From an uncultured Microbacterium sp. (GTDB lineage Bacteria > Actinomycetota > Actinomycetes > Actinomycetales > Microbacteriaceae): a stretch of 46,061 nt of DNA. Shown here piece after piece: positions 1 to 11,143 of the stretch. The stretch covers positions 1 through 46,061 of the forward strand of contig NZ_CAMFHZ010000024.1 in assembly GCF_945952435.1 (NCBI RefSeq), in the 5' to 3' direction. Every line of letters starts with the position of its first letter. Position 1 is the stretch's first letter. The position numbers were made by a program, and so were the translations under genes. Under the pieces are notes generated by a model. That model was not told the origin of the DNA, made no database searches, and was given only the letters and a program-made list of their open reading frames with translations.

Positions 1-54
1 ACTCCTGACATCCTGCTTGCAAAGCAGGCGCTCTACCAACTGAGCTAAGGCCCC
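1..54 (-). tRNA. tRNA-Ala (anticodon TGC), 3' part outside window
   Basis: Read on the minus strand the segment begins GGGGCCTTAGCTCAG, a typical acceptor and D-arm, and continues to an anticodon arm whose stem CCTGC/GCAGG encloses a loop with TGC, the alanine anticodon. The window edge cuts it after the start of the variable region, so the T arm and 3' end are not seen. It follows tRNA-Ile in the same direction, an Ile-Ala order common near gyrA in Actinobacteria. Confidence 0.93.
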
Positions 55-144
55 GTGCACGGATCCTCGCGGAACCGCCCGATCGAGCATACCGGCGCGC
101 TCCGCTCGCCGCAAAAGCGCAGGCGGTGCCACCGGCGGGAACGA

Positions 145-177
145 GAGAACGGACCCGCGCGATGCGGATCCGTTCTC
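145..177 (-). other. Hairpin between tRNA-Ile and tRNA-Ala
   Basis: The arms GAGAACGGA and TCCGTTCTC pair perfectly, and an inner CCGC/GCGG stem closes a five-base loop, with one A/C mismatch between the two stems. There is no T-run, so it is either a weak terminator after tRNA-Ile or a processing structure in a joint Ile-Ala precursor. The sequence does not distinguish these. Confidence 0.5.
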
Positions 178-186
178 GGTGTCGGT

Positions 187-259
187 GGGGCTACCAGGAC
201 TTGAACCTGGGACCTCTTCATTATCAGTGAAGCGCTCTAACCGCCTGAGCTATAGCCCC
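187..259 (-). tRNA. tRNA-Ile (anticodon GAT)
   Basis: The minus strand reads GGGGCTATAGCTCAGGCGG at the 5' end and closes with TAGCCCC, giving a 7-bp acceptor stem. The anticodon stem CTTCA/TGAAG holds CTGATAA with GAT, which reads AUC/AUU isoleucine codons. The T arm contains GGTTCAAGTCC. CCA is not encoded, so it would be added after transcription; a CCA-adding enzyme is encoded at 30335-31777. The length of 73 nt is normal. Confidence 0.96.
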
Positions 260-274
260 GTTTCAACCTTGAAG

Positions 275-303
275 ACTTTACCGGACGGGGCAGCGAAAGC
301 GAA
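275..303 (-). promoter_or_regulatory. Likely promoter of the tRNA-Ile/tRNA-Ala unit
   Basis: On the minus strand TTCGCT (298-303) and TAAAGT (275-280) are separated by 17 bp, and the tRNA 5' end at 259 lies 15 nt beyond the -10 element. That leaves a leader of about 8-9 nt, which suits a tRNA promoter. The -35 element is only a partial match. Confidence 0.42.
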
Positions 304-311
304 ATCGATGC

Positions 312-1181
312 TCAGTCCCCGGAGCGCAGCGTGATGCTCCCTGCGGACAGGTCGGCTTGGATGCGATGCGAGGACGACGGGTCGGTCGGAATCCGCGTGT
401 CGAGCGATCCGGCGGACACGTCCTTGGTCAGCGCGTAGGCACCCGACGGGAGGGTGAGATCCAGGGATCCCGCACTCACGTCCAGACGCACGGAGTCCGG
501 TGCGGAACCGGTCAGCGTCGCCGTGATGCGCCCTGCCGACATCTGCAGGTCGGCGGTAGCGGCATCGCGCACCCGCAGGTTCGCCGAACCCGCGTCGACC
601 CGCGTCGTGAGCGAGTCCGCCGAGGCGTCGACCGACAGGGATCCGGCGCTCATCGTCGTCGTCAGGGCGCGGAAGTCGCCGCGTGCATCGAGGGATCCGG
701 CGTCGAGCGTGAGGTCGGCGTCGAGCGCGCCCTGCAGCGCCCGGGGGAGCGTGAGGGCGATCCGCGGCCCGTCCGAGAACCAGCTGCCCAGCCACCACCC
801 GAACGGCGCGTCGGCGCTGCGCACCCGGAGGGTGTCGCCCGAGCGATCCAGGGTCCAGTCCGCACCGCGCACGCCCTCCGTGCGCAGCGTCGCCTTCGTG
901 ACGTCGGCGAAGCGGATGGTCACGGCCCCGGCGCTCGCGTCGAGGGTGAGCGCCCGGGCGCCGGCGGCATCCACGGTCGTGCTCGCCGCCGTGGTCGATC
1001 CGGAGATCTGCCCGGTCGCGGCGACAGCGGCGCCCCCACCAGTCGCGGCGAGCGAGAGGGCGCCGACGATGATCGCCGCGGTGGTGATCGCCGTGGTCGC
1101 GCGCCGCCGGGGCGGACGGACGGCCGCGGCGGGGATCCGGGGATCGCTCGACGGGGCAGGGGGAGGGGTGAGGTTCGTCAT
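312..1181 (-). CDS. DUF4097-type beta-repeat membrane protein
   Basis: The 289-residue product has a Pro-rich cytoplasmic N-terminus with RPPRRR, one membrane segment at about residues 30-55 (TAIIVGALSLAATGGGAAVAA), then an extracytoplasmic domain of short repeated beta motifs of the type DASAGSL/MSAGSL/DAGSANL, characteristic of DUF4097 beta-solenoid proteins. The function is unknown. The ATG at 1181 overlaps the stop of the response-regulator gene (ATGA), so the two are translationally coupled and this is the last gene of a kinase-regulator operon. By analogy with LiaF-type proteins encoded beside LiaRS-like pairs, it may modulate envelope-stress signalling; that is inference. The domain call is from motif pattern only. 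Confidence 0.85.
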   Translation of the reverse strand: MTNLTPPPAPSSDPRIPAAAVRPPRRRATTAITTAAIIVGALSLAATGGGAAVAATGQISGSTTAASTTVDAAGARALTLDASAGAVTIRFADVTKATLRTEGVRGADWTLDRSGDTLRVRSADAPFGWWLGSWFSDGPRIALTLPRALQGALDADLTLDAGSLDARGDFRALTTTMSAGSLSVDASADSLTTRVDAGSANLRVRDAATADLQMSAGRITATLTGSAPDSVRLDVSAGSLDLTLPSGAYALTKDVSAGSLDTRIPTDPSSSHRIQADLSAGSITLRSGD

Positions 1182-1879
1182 CGACTCATTCCTGTCTGGG
1201 GGCCGTTCAGCCCCGCGTTCTCGATGTGGGCGATGGCGGCGAGCACCCGGCGGTTGCCGGACTCGTCGGGTTCGAGGCCGAGCTTCTGGAAGATCGCCGT
1301 GATGTGCTTCTCCACGCTCGCCTCGGAGAGGAAGAGGGTCGCCGCGATGGCCTGGTTCGACTTGCCCTCGGCGATCATCGCGAGCACCGAGCGCTCCCGG
1401 TCGGTGAGGCTCTGCAACCGGTCGTCCTGCGTGCGGCGGGTGAGCAACTGCGCGACGACCTCGGGATCGAGCACCGTGGATCCGGCCGCGATCCGCTCGA
1501 CCGAGGCGATGAACTCGGCGACGTCCGCCACCCGATCCTTCAGCAGGTAGCCCAGGGGGCCGGACGCCCGTTGCCCGGTCGGGCTCTGGGCGGCGATCAG
1601 GTCGCTCGCGTAGCGCTCCTCGACGTACTGCGAGAGCACGAGCAGCGGAAGCCGCGGGATGCGGCGGCGCAAGGACAGCGCCGCACGGATCCCCTCGTCC
1701 ACGAAGGTCGGCGGAAGACGCACGTCGAGGATGCACAGCTCGGGATCGGTGCCGTCGACGCGAGCGTCCAGATCGGTCGCGTCCGGGAGCGCCGCCACCA
1801 CGTCGTGCCCGGCGTCTTCGAGCAGGCGGACGAGCCCTTCCCTGAGGAGCACGGAGTCCTCGACGATCAGGATGCGCAC
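1178..1879 (-). CDS. NarL/LuxR-family response regulator
   Basis: This 233-residue DNA-binding regulator has an N-terminal receiver domain (RILIVEDSVLLREGL, phosphoacceptor Asp52 in CILDVRLPP, conserved Lys in GYLLKDRV) and a C-terminal LuxR-type helix-turn-helix (LTDRERSVLAMIAEGKSNQAIAATLFLSEASVEKHI). The start is GTG at 1879, inside the last codons of the kinase gene, giving a 13-nt overlap. The next stop overlaps the DUF4097 start. It is the output partner of the kinase encoded just upstream; target genes cannot be read from the sequence, but autoregulation of this operon is usual for the family. Confidence 0.95.
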   Translation of the reverse strand: MRILIVEDSVLLREGLVRLLEDAGHDVVAALPDATDLDARVDGTDPELCILDVRLPPTFVDEGIRAALSLRRRIPRLPLLVLSQYVEERYASDLIAAQSPTGQRASGPLGYLLKDRVADVAEFIASVERIAAGSTVLDPEVVAQLLTRRTQDDRLQSLTDRERSVLAMIAEGKSNQAIAATLFLSEASVEKHITAIFQKLGLEPDESGNRRVLAAIAHIENAGLNGPQTGMSR

Positions 1880-3150
1880 GGGACGCTCACCTCCAGGCTG
1901 GTGGGTCCGCCGACCGGGCTGTCCAGGCGGATGCTCCCCCCGGCTGCGAGCGCCCGGTTGCCGATGCCGTCCAGCCCCCCGCCGGGGACGACCTTCGCCC
2001 CTCCGACGCCGTTGTCCTCGACGCGCGCCCAGAGCGTTCCGCCGTCGCGCACGCGCACGACCACGCGGCACTCGCTCGCACGGGAGTGCTTGGCCGCGTT
2101 CGTGAGGGACTCTGCGATGGTGAAGTACACCGCGGCCTCCGCCTCGCGGGAGCACCGTCCGTCCAGGCGCACATCCAGGATCACCGGCACGGGAGATCGG
2201 CCCGCGAGCGCGGAGAGCGCGGCGTCGAGCCCGCGATCGTCCAGCACCGAGGCGTGGATCCCCCGCGCGAGCTGGCGCAGCTCGGTGATGGCCGCCTTGG
2301 TCGATGTGTGCGCCTCGGCGATGAGGGCCTTGGCGGCCTCCGGATCGCTGTCGATCTTCTGCTGCGCCATCCCGAGCGTCATCCCGACGGACACAAGCCG
2401 GGGCTGGACCCCGTCGTGCAGATCGCGCTCGATGCGGGTGCGCTCGACGTCGGCCGCGCGCACCGCGCCGGCCCGCTGCGCCGAGCTCGTGCGCACCTGC
2501 TCCCTCAGCGCACCCGCCCGATCCGGGGTGACGACGATCCCGCGGGAGATCACGCGATGCAGCAGCGCCAGCCCCACGATCCCGACGAGCGCGGCGGCGG
2601 CGGCAAGTCCGCCGAGCACCGGCGCCCACACGACCGGGTAGCGCGTTCCCCAGCCGGTGTCGGCCTGCTCCGCCCCGAAGAGCGGCAGGAAGGCGCTCAC
2701 CACGGACCACCCGAACCAGGAGAACAGGCGCAGCACGAGGGATCCGAACGCGCAGGCGATCGCGAAGTTCGCCAGGGCCCGCCACATGCGGCCGTTGTAG
2801 GCCTGCCGCCAGAGCGAGCGCAGCCAGCCGGCGAACCCCGGGCGTTCCCGCGGCCGCCAGCGGAGCGCAGGCAGGTCGTAGCCGTAGAGGCCGTTCAGAC
2901 GGGCGATCTCGAACCAGGCGACCCCGAAGAGTGCGTAGAGCAGCCCGACGAGGAAGACGAGCCCGATGCCGACGAAGACGAGCCCGAAGCTCACCCCGGC
3001 GAAGGTCGCGAGGACGGTCGAGACGGCCGCCCCGGCGACGCCGAGCGCCGCGAGCTCGAGAACGGTCACCAGGATCCGGTACGGCGGGTGCGGTTTCCGG
3101 CGGGTGGGCGGGGCGGGCGCGGGAGGAGCGGCGGCCGGGGGTGTGGACAT
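1867..3150 (-). CDS. Sensor histidine kinase (HisKA_3 type)
   Basis: This is a 427-residue membrane kinase. The N-terminus is Pro/Ala rich, followed by four predicted membrane segments (about residues 25-50, 52-80, 125-150 and 172-198) forming a putative-sensor domain with little extracytoplasmic sequence. The dimerisation and phosphoacceptor motif ERDLHDGVQPRL places the phosphorylated His at residue 245. The ATP-binding part has the N box (ESLTNAAKHS) and G boxes (VEDNGVGG, GGLDGIGNRA). It signals to the overlapping NarL-type regulator. The near absence of an external loop suggests that it senses something in or at the membrane (inference). First gene of a kinase-regulator-DUF4097 operon. 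Confidence 0.94.
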   Translation of the reverse strand: MSTPPAAAPPAPAPPTRRKPHPPYRILVTVLELAALGVAGAAVSTVLATFAGVSFGLVFVGIGLVFLVGLLYALFGVAWFEIARLNGLYGYDLPALRWRPRERPGFAGWLRSLWRQAYNGRMWRALANFAIACAFGSLVLRLFSWFGWSVVSAFLPLFGAEQADTGWGTRYPVVWAPVLGGLAAAAALVGIVGLALLHRVISRGIVVTPDRAGALREQVRTSSAQRAGAVRAADVERTRIERDLHDGVQPRLVSVGMTLGMAQQKIDSDPEAAKALIAEAHTSTKAAITELRQLARGIHASVLDDRGLDAALSALAGRSPVPVILDVRLDGRCSREAEAAVYFTIAESLTNAAKHSRASECRVVVRVRDGGTLWARVEDNGVGGAKVVPGGGLDGIGNRALAAGGSIRLDSPVGGPTSLEVSVPCAS

Positions 3151-3301
3151 GCCTCCACGGTACGGGCGGGATCGGGACGGAGGAACGGAGGGATCCGGAG
3201 GATCGGATTCGGGTTTTCCCGAATCCCTCGCGCCCGAGTCACGGGGTCATGCAAGCCTCACCTGGCTGGACGTCCACGGAGACCGGTGGTTGCCTAGTCC
3301 C
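3151..3301. promoter_or_regulatory. Divergent intergenic region, kinase operon and VIT gene
   Basis: The 151 bp between the two divergent starts must carry both promoters. I see no convincing -35/-10 pair in either direction, and no strong inverted repeat. The plus-strand leader ends GTTGCCTAGTCCC directly before the ATG, with no Shine-Dalgarno sequence. Confidence 0.4.
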
Positions 3302-4015
3302 ATGACCGTGCCTCATCCCGATGAACCCCACGGCGCCGGCCTCGGCCAGCGCCTCAACTGGCTGCGCGCGGGCGTGCTCGGCGCGAACGACGGCATCGTG
3401 TCCGTCGCCTCGCTCGTGGTCGGCGTCGCCGGCGCGTCCAGCGACAACGCCGCGCTGCTCGTCGCCGGTCTCGCAGGGCTCATCGGCGGCGCGATCTCGA
3501 TGGCGCTCGGCGAGTACGTGTCCGTGTCGAGTCAGCGCGACAGCGAGCACGCGCTCATCGCGAAGGAGCGCGAGGAACTGCGCACGATGCCGGAGGCCGA
3601 GCTCGCGGAGCTGACCGCGCTCTATCGCAGCCGGGGGCTCACACCGGAGACCGCCCAGCGGGTCGCGGAGGAGCTCACCGCGCACGACGCCCTCGCGGCG
3701 CACCTCGAGGTCGAGCTCGGCATCGATCAGGACGACCTCGTCAACCCCTGGCACGCCGCGATCTCCTCGGCGATCTCCTTCACGATCGGCGCCCTGCTGC
3801 CGCTCCTCGCGATCCTGCTGCCCCCGCCGGGCCTGCGGATCCCGATCACGTTCGCGGCCGTGCTCGTGGCCCTGGCGGCGACGGGAGCGATCAGCGCGCG
3901 GATCGGCGGATCCAGCCCGATGCGGGCGTCGATCCGGCTCGTGATCGGCGGGGCGCTGGCCCTCGCCGCCACCTGGCTGATCGGGACGCTGCTCGGGACG
4001 ACGGGTGTCGTCTGA
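3302..4015 (+). CDS. VIT1/CCC1-family transporter
   Basis: The 237-residue membrane protein resembles the VIT/CCC1 iron-manganese transporter family. The N-terminal motif LRAGVLGANDGIVSVASLVVGVAGA is the family's first helix with its conserved Asn-Asp. It is followed by GGAISMALGEYVSVSSQRD, a cytosolic hydrophilic domain rich in Glu (about residues 78-145), and three C-terminal helices. Family members export Fe2+/Mn2+ from the cytosol. The ATG start at 3302 is chosen because the characteristic N-terminal motif begins about 25 residues later and upstream in-frame sequence has no family features. It is monocistronic, divergent from the kinase operon, and ends at a strong hairpin. The substrate is inferred from family membership. 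Confidence 0.92.
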   Translation: MTVPHPDEPHGAGLGQRLNWLRAGVLGANDGIVSVASLVVGVAGASSDNAALLVAGLAGLIGGAISMALGEYVSVSSQRDSEHALIAKEREELRTMPEAELAELTALYRSRGLTPETAQRVAEELTAHDALAAHLEVELGIDQDDLVNPWHAAISSAISFTIGALLPLLAILLPPPGLRIPITFAAVLVALAATGAISARIGGSSPMRASIRLVIGGALALAATWLIGTLLGTTGVV

Positions 4016-4047
4016 TCCCTCCCGCACCGCGTCGACCTCACTCGCCG

Positions 4048-4085
4048 ACGACGAAGGCCCGGGTCGATGCCCGGGCCTTCGTCGT
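4048..4085. terminator. Bidirectional terminator between VIT gene and DUF3566
   Basis: A perfect 16-bp inverted repeat (arms ACGACGAAGGCCCGGG and its complement) closes a six-base loop. It sits between two convergent genes, 32 nt after the VIT stop and 19 nt after the DUF3566 stop, so it can end both transcripts. There is no long T-run, as is common in high-GC actinobacteria. Confidence 0.85.
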
Positions 4086-4104
4086 ACCGCTCAGATCTGC
4101 ACGA

Positions 4105-4506
4105 TCAGTTCGAGGTGAAGCCGACCAACAGGCCTCCGGTGACCTTGACCGCGAGGTTGTAGATGCCGGCGACGACGGCGCCGAGCACCGTGAACACGAT
4201 GAGGTTCAGGATGGCGCAGACGGATCCGAACGCGAGCACCTGCGGAAGCCCGATGTACGTGCTGACCTTGAGCCCCTCGGCGAAGCCCGCGACGAAGTCA
4301 TCGGCCTTCGCGATGAGACCGGTCGCGGACATCACCATGTAGATGAGCAGGAACGACACGAGCGTGACGACCGCGATCGCGATCGCACCGAGGAACGACA
4401 GCTTCACGGCTGACCAGAAGTCGATGTAGACCAGGCGCAGGCGCACCTGCTTGCCGGAGGTCTTGCGGGACGATTTCTTCGCGAGCTTGTCGGCTACCGT
4501 GCTCAT
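4105..4506 (-). CDS. DUF3566 membrane protein
   Basis: The 133-residue protein has a Lys/Ser-rich cytoplasmic N-terminus and two long hydrophobic segments (about residues 36-62 and 90-120), with the motif [19 protein letters not shown] that opens the DUF3566 domain. The family occurs in Actinobacteria directly after gyrA; its function is unknown. The ATG at 4506 overlaps the gyrA stop (ATGA), so it is translationally coupled to gyrA. The shared transcript ends at the 4048-4085 hairpin. Confidence 0.93.
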   Translation of the reverse strand: MSTVADKLAKKSSRKTSGKQVRLRLVYIDFWSAVKLSFLGAIAIAVVTLVSFLLIYMVMSATGLIAKADDFVAGFAEGLKVSTYIGLPQVLAFGSVCAILNLIVFTVLGAVVAGIYNLAVKVTGGLLVGFTSN

Positions 4507-7070
4507 GCGTCTGCTCCTTCGGTCGGGTTCTGGGACTCCGCGGCGGAGTCCTCGGACTCGTCGGATTCGGCCAGACCGCGCTCCGTGTTCCGCGCGATCG
4601 CGAGGATGCGATCCCCGTCGTCGGGCCGTGCGAACACGACCCCCATGGTGTTGCGGCCCTTGGCCGGCACCTCGGCCACGGAGGAGCGTACCACCTTGCC
4701 GCTGGCAAGAACCACAAGGACCTCGTCGTCCTCCTGGACGATGAGACCGCCGGCGAGAATGCCCCGGTCATCGTTCAGTTTCGCGACCTTGATGCCCTGT
4801 CCGCCACGCCCCTGCACGCGGTACTCGTCGACCGAGGTGCGCTTCGCGTATCCGCCGTCCGTCACGACGAACACGAAGCTGCCCGCGATGACGAGGGACG
4901 CCGAGAGGAGGCTGTCGGATCCGGAGAACTTCATGCCCTTGACGCCCTCGGTCGCCCGTCCCATCGGACGCAGCGCCTCGTCGGTGGCGTGGAAGCGCAC
5001 GGACATGCCATGGCGGCTGATGAGGAGGATGTCGTCGGTCGCATCGGCGAGGAACGCGCTCACCAGCTCGTCGTCCTCACGGAGCCGGATCGCGATGACG
5101 CCGCCCTGGCGGTTGGTGTCGTAGTCGCCCAGGCGGCTCTTCTTGACGAGTCCGCCGCGGGTCGCGAGCACGAGGTAGTCGGCCGCGGCGTAGTCGCGGA
5201 GATCCAGGATCTGCGCGATCTTCTCCTCCGGCTGCAGGGCGAGGAGGTTGGCGACGTGCTGACCCTTCGCATCGCGGCCGGCCTCCGGGATCTCATACGC
5301 CTTCGCGCGGTAGACCCGGCCTTTGTCGGTGAAGAACAGCAGCCAGTGGTGCGTGGTCGTCACGAAGAAGTGCTCGACGAGGTCGTCGGCGCGCAGCTGC
5401 GCACCCTTGACGCCCTTGCCGCCGCGGTGCTGCGAGCGGTAGTTGTCGCTGCGCGTGCGCTTGATGTAGCCCTCGCGCGTGACGGTGACGACCATCTCCT
5501 CCTCGGCGATGAGGTCCTCCATCGAGACGTCGCCGTCGAAGCCGTGCAGGATGTGCGTGCGCCGGTCATCCCCGAAGCGGTCGACGATCGCGGTGAGCTC
5601 CTCGCGGATGAGGCCGCGCTGGCGCAGCGGATCCGCGATGATCTCCTTGTAGTCGACGATCTGCGCCTCGAGCTCGGTGGCCTCGTCGATGATCTTCTGG
5701 CGTTCGAGGGCGGCGAGGCGGCGCAGCTGCATCGCGAGGATCGCGTCGGCCTGGTCGTCGTCGATGTCGAGCAGCGTCTTCAGTCCGCTGCGCGCCTCGT
5801 CGACCGTGGGGGAGCGACGGATCAGGGCGATGACCTCGTCCAGCGCGTCGAGCGCCTTGAGGTAGCCCCGCAGGATGTGCATGCGCGCCTCGGCCTTGGC
5901 CAGACGGAAGCGCGTGCGCCGCACGATGACGTCGATCTGGTGGTCGAGCCAGTGGCTGATGAAGCCGTCCAGCGCGAGCGTGCGCGGGACGCCGTCGACG
6001 ATCGCGAGCATGTTCGCGCCGAAGTTGTCCTGCAGCTGGGTGTGCTTGTAGAGGTTGTTGAGCACGACCTTGGCGACCGCATCGCGCTTGAGCACCACGA
6101 CGAGGCGCTGCCCGGTCCGGTCGCTGGACTCGTCCCGGATGTCGGCGATGCCGGAGATCCGACCCTCGCGCACGAGGTCGCCGATCTTGACGGCCAGGTT
6201 GTCCGGGTTGACCTGGTACGGCAGCTCGGTGATGACCAGGCACGTGCGCCCCTGGATCTCCTCGACGCCCACGACCGCGCGCATCGTGATGGAGCCGCGG
6301 CCGGTGCGGTACGCCTCGTGGATCCCCTTGGTGCCGAGGATCTGCGCGCCGGTGGGGAAGTCCGGCCCCGGCACGCGCTGGATCAGCCCGTCGAGGAGCT
6401 CCTCACGGGGCAGATCCGGGTTCTCGAGCGCCCAGAGCGCCGCCTCGGACACCTCGCGCAGGTTGTGCGGCGGGATGTTCGTGGCCATGCCGACCGCGAT
6501 CCCGACCGAGCCGTTCACGAGCAGGTTCGGGAAGCGCGCCGGCAGCACGTCGGGCTCCTGCGTCTGCCCGTCGTAGTTGTCGGAGAAGTCGACCGTGTTC
6601 TCCTCGATGTCGCGCACCATCTCCAGCGCGAGGGGAGCCATCTTGGTCTCGGTGTACCGCGGCGCCGCGGCGCCCATGTTGCCGGGGGATCCGAAGTTGC
6701 CCTGTCCGAGCGCGAGCGGGTAGCGCAGCGACCAGGGCTGCACGAGCCGCACGAGCGCGTCGTAGATCGCGGAGTCGCCGTGCGGGTGGTACTGACCCAT
6801 GACCTCGCCGACGACGCGCGCGCACTTGGAGAACGACTTGTCGGGACGGAACCCGCCGTCGTACATGCCGTAGATCACCCGGCGGTGCACGGGCTTGAGG
6901 CCGTCGCGTACATCCGGCAGGGCGCGCCCGACGATGACCGCCATCGCGTAGTCGAGGTACGACCGCTGCATCTCGGACTGCAGATCGACCTGGTCGATTC
7001 GTCCGTGGTTGTGCCCGTCCCGGAGGACCTGGGCACCTTCGTTGGTGATGATCTCTTCGTCGTCAGCCAT
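4503..7070 (-). CDS. gyrA: DNA gyrase subunit A
   Basis: The 855-residue breakage-reunion subunit of gyrase introduces negative supercoils with GyrB. The winged-helix domain contains [17 protein letters not shown] and the catalytic Tyr139 in AAAPRYTE. The quinolone-determining stretch [10 protein letters not shown] has Ser100 and Asp104 at the positions equivalent to E. coli Ser83 and Asp87, so the residues usually linked to susceptibility are present. The C-terminal beta-pinwheel contains a GyrA-box-like motif QHRGGKG and a later QGRGGQG. An acidic Ser/Glu tail ([15 protein letters not shown]) closes the protein. It follows gyrB after a 75-bp gap in the same direction. The ATG at 7070 fits family length. 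Confidence 0.98.
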   Translation of the reverse strand: MADDEEIITNEGAQVLRDGHNHGRIDQVDLQSEMQRSYLDYAMAVIVGRALPDVRDGLKPVHRRVIYGMYDGGFRPDKSFSKCARVVGEVMGQYHPHGDSAIYDALVRLVQPWSLRYPLALGQGNFGSPGNMGAAAPRYTETKMAPLALEMVRDIEENTVDFSDNYDGQTQEPDVLPARFPNLLVNGSVGIAVGMATNIPPHNLREVSEAALWALENPDLPREELLDGLIQRVPGPDFPTGAQILGTKGIHEAYRTGRGSITMRAVVGVEEIQGRTCLVITELPYQVNPDNLAVKIGDLVREGRISGIADIRDESSDRTGQRLVVVLKRDAVAKVVLNNLYKHTQLQDNFGANMLAIVDGVPRTLALDGFISHWLDHQIDVIVRRTRFRLAKAEARMHILRGYLKALDALDEVIALIRRSPTVDEARSGLKTLLDIDDDQADAILAMQLRRLAALERQKIIDEATELEAQIVDYKEIIADPLRQRGLIREELTAIVDRFGDDRRTHILHGFDGDVSMEDLIAEEEMVVTVTREGYIKRTRSDNYRSQHRGGKGVKGAQLRADDLVEHFFVTTTHHWLLFFTDKGRVYRAKAYEIPEAGRDAKGQHVANLLALQPEEKIAQILDLRDYAAADYLVLATRGGLVKKSRLGDYDTNRQGGVIAIRLREDDELVSAFLADATDDILLISRHGMSVRFHATDEALRPMGRATEGVKGMKFSGSDSLLSASLVIAGSFVFVVTDGGYAKRTSVDEYRVQGRGGQGIKVAKLNDDRGILAGGLIVQEDDEVLVVLASGKVVRSSVAEVPAKGRNTMGVVFARPDDGDRILAIARNTERGLAESDESEDSAAESQNPTEGADA

Positions 7071-7145
7071 GTGCTCTCTTCATTTCCGTTCGGTGGACGA
7101 TTCCGCGGCGCAGGGGAGACGGTGCTCTCTCGTGGCCGCGGTTCG

Positions 7146-9248
<2,103 letters not shown>

Positions 9249-9340
9249 CTAGGGGTCCAGTCTATCGGAAAGACCCCTGCTTGTCTCGTTGTGCGGCCTT
9301 CTGCGCGCCTGAACACCCCGCGGACGGGATGGATCATGCC

Positions 9341-9826
9341 CTAGCCGTAGGTATCGCGCGGACCGCGCCCTGGAGCGACTCTGGGACCCCATTTCCACGA
9401 GGGGACGTCCGGTCCCACGAAGCGGAGGTTCTGCACGCCCGCCTCGGGGTAGCGTCGTCCGATCTCCGTGATGATGACCGCACGCATGTACTGCAGGTTC
9501 TTGGCCCACGCCGTCGAGTCGCACTTGACGGTGAGCATGCCGCCCTCGAGGGAGACCGGCTCCGAATGCTTGGCGGTGTCGGGTCCGGCGAGCTCCGCCC
9601 ACTGCAGGACGAGGTCCTCCCGGCTGAGCGCGGCCTCCCAGCCGGCGTCGCGGGTGAGGGTGGCGAGCACGTCGCCGAGCGATCCGGGATCGCGGCCCGG
9701 GGTGAACGGGGCGTTCTCGTCGTCGACGAGACGCTTCTTGCGCTTCCAGTTCTTGGCGCTCGGCTTCAGCCCGCGCAGGCGCAGATAGGTCGCGACGGTC
9801 TCCGGCACGTCGTCGTGCTCAGCCAT
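9341..9826 (-). CDS. DUF721 (DciA-like) protein
   Basis: This 161-residue protein has the actinobacterial DUF721 pattern: a basic N-terminal part (YLRLRGLKPSAKNWKRKKR), then a KH-like domain with ALSREDLVLQWAELAGPDTAKHSEPVSLEGGMLTVKCDSTAWAKNLQYM. DUF721 includes DciA, the loader or activator of the replicative helicase in bacteria lacking DnaC; its position between recF and gyrB near oriC fits such a role (inference). The ATG at 9826 overlaps the last 8 nt of recF, implying coupled translation. Confidence 0.92.
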   Translation of the reverse strand: MAEHDDVPETVATYLRLRGLKPSAKNWKRKKRLVDDENAPFTPGRDPGSLGDVLATLTRDAGWEAALSREDLVLQWAELAGPDTAKHSEPVSLEGGMLTVKCDSTAWAKNLQYMRAVIITEIGRRYPEAGVQNLRFVGPDVPSWKWGPRVAPGRGPRDTYG

Positions 9827-11009
9827 GCGTGCGCTCCTCCGCCGCCTCAGGCGCGGCATCCTCGCGCTCGTCCGTGATCGTGCCGTGCGCGATCCGGACG
9901 ACATGCCGGTGCAGCACCTCGGGGATGTCCTCCTCGACCGCGGCGGTGACGAGCACCTGCTCGTACCCGGCGGTGATGCCGGCGAGGCGGCGGCGGCGCT
10001 CGGCGTCGAGTTCGGCGAAGACGTCGTCGAGGATGAGCACAGGATCGCCCGCCGGGGACTCGCGGCGCAGCAGCTCGGCGGATGCCAGTCGCAGTGCCAG
10101 CGCGATCGACCACGATTCGCCGTGCGAGGCGTAGCCCTTGACCGGGAGATCGCGCACGCGCAGCAGCAGGTCGTCGCGGTGCGGGCCGACGAGCGTGAGC
10201 CCTCGTTCGAGCTCTGCCCCGCGCTTCGCCGCGAGGGCCTCGCGGAAGAGTTCTTCGGTGGTTCCCGCCCTCGCCGCGGCGTCGGCGTCGAGCCCCTCCT
10301 CGGGGTCGCCCCCGCGGATCGACTGCGCCCAGTGCAGACGCGGGTCGTGATCGGCGCCGGCGATCGCGGCGTAAGAGTCCGTGAGACCGGGCTGCAGGTC
10401 GGCGGCGAGGCGCGTGCGCGCGTCGACGATCTCGGATCCGAGCGCGACGAGCTTCTCGTCCCAGACGTCGAGGGTGGTCAGCGCCTCCGCCTTGATCCCG
10501 CGGGCGCGCGCCGACTTGAGGAGCGCCGTGCGCTGCCGCAGCACCCGGTCGTAGTCGCCGAGCACCGCGGACATCCGCGGCGCACGCTGCACGAGGAGCT
10601 GGTCCGCGAACCGGCGGCGGGAGGACGGATCGCCGCGCACGATCTGCAGATCCTCCGGCGCGAAGAGCACGACGTGGGCGTACCGGGGCAGGTCGGCCGT
10701 GCGCCCGGGGGAGCCGTTGATCCGAGCCTTGTTCGATCCCTGGCGATTGATCTGCGTCTCGACCAGGACTTTTCGCGTTCCGTGGGCGAGTCGGGCGCGC
10801 ACGACCGCGGCCTCCGTGCCGTCGCGGACCATCGGCGCATCGGAGGAAACGCGATGGGAGCCGAGCGTCGCGAGGAAGACGATGGCCTCGGCCAGATTCG
10901 TCTTGCCCTGTCCGTTGCTGCCGACGAGCACGTTCGGTCCGCGATGCAGCGTGAGTTCGGCGGTCGCGTAATTGCGGAAGTCCACGAGGCTGAGGTGCTC
11001 CACAATCAC
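9819..11009 (-). CDS. recF: DNA replication and repair protein RecF
   Basis: This 396-residue ABC/SMC-like ATPase helps load RecA at gaps with RecO and RecR. Visible motifs are IVEHLSLVDFRNYATAELTL at the start, Walker A GSNGQGKTNL, the RecF stretch VLFAPEDLQIVRGDPSSRRRFAD, Walker B PVLILDDVFAELD, and a Lys-Gly-Tyr-Ala-Ser-His-Gly-Glu motif before the signature helix. The GTG at 11009 is preferred because the conserved N-terminus begins there; further upstream codons are in a region without family similarity. It follows dnaN after a 134-bp gap. Confidence 0.96.
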   Translation of the reverse strand: MIVEHLSLVDFRNYATAELTLHRGPNVLVGSNGQGKTNLAEAIVFLATLGSHRVSSDAPMVRDGTEAAVVRARLAHGTRKVLVETQINRQGSNKARINGSPGRTADLPRYAHVVLFAPEDLQIVRGDPSSRRRFADQLLVQRAPRMSAVLGDYDRVLRQRTALLKSARARGIKAEALTTLDVWDEKLVALGSEIVDARTRLAADLQPGLTDSYAAIAGADHDPRLHWAQSIRGGDPEEGLDADAAARAGTTEELFREALAAKRGAELERGLTLVGPHRDDLLLRVRDLPVKGYASHGESWSIALALRLASAELLRRESPAGDPVLILDDVFAELDAERRRRLAGITAGYEQVLVTAAVEEDIPEVLHRHVVRIAHGTITDEREDAAPEAAEERTHG

Positions 11010-11143
11010 CCGAGCAACCTTACCCGCGGCCCCCGACAGCGGGACCGGTCCGGTGCGGCGACCAACCACACCCGCCGGCGGAATCCGCCCGGATCCGGCA
11101 CAGCGGGATCCGGATGTGGACCGGCCCGCGCCGCCTCACCGCA

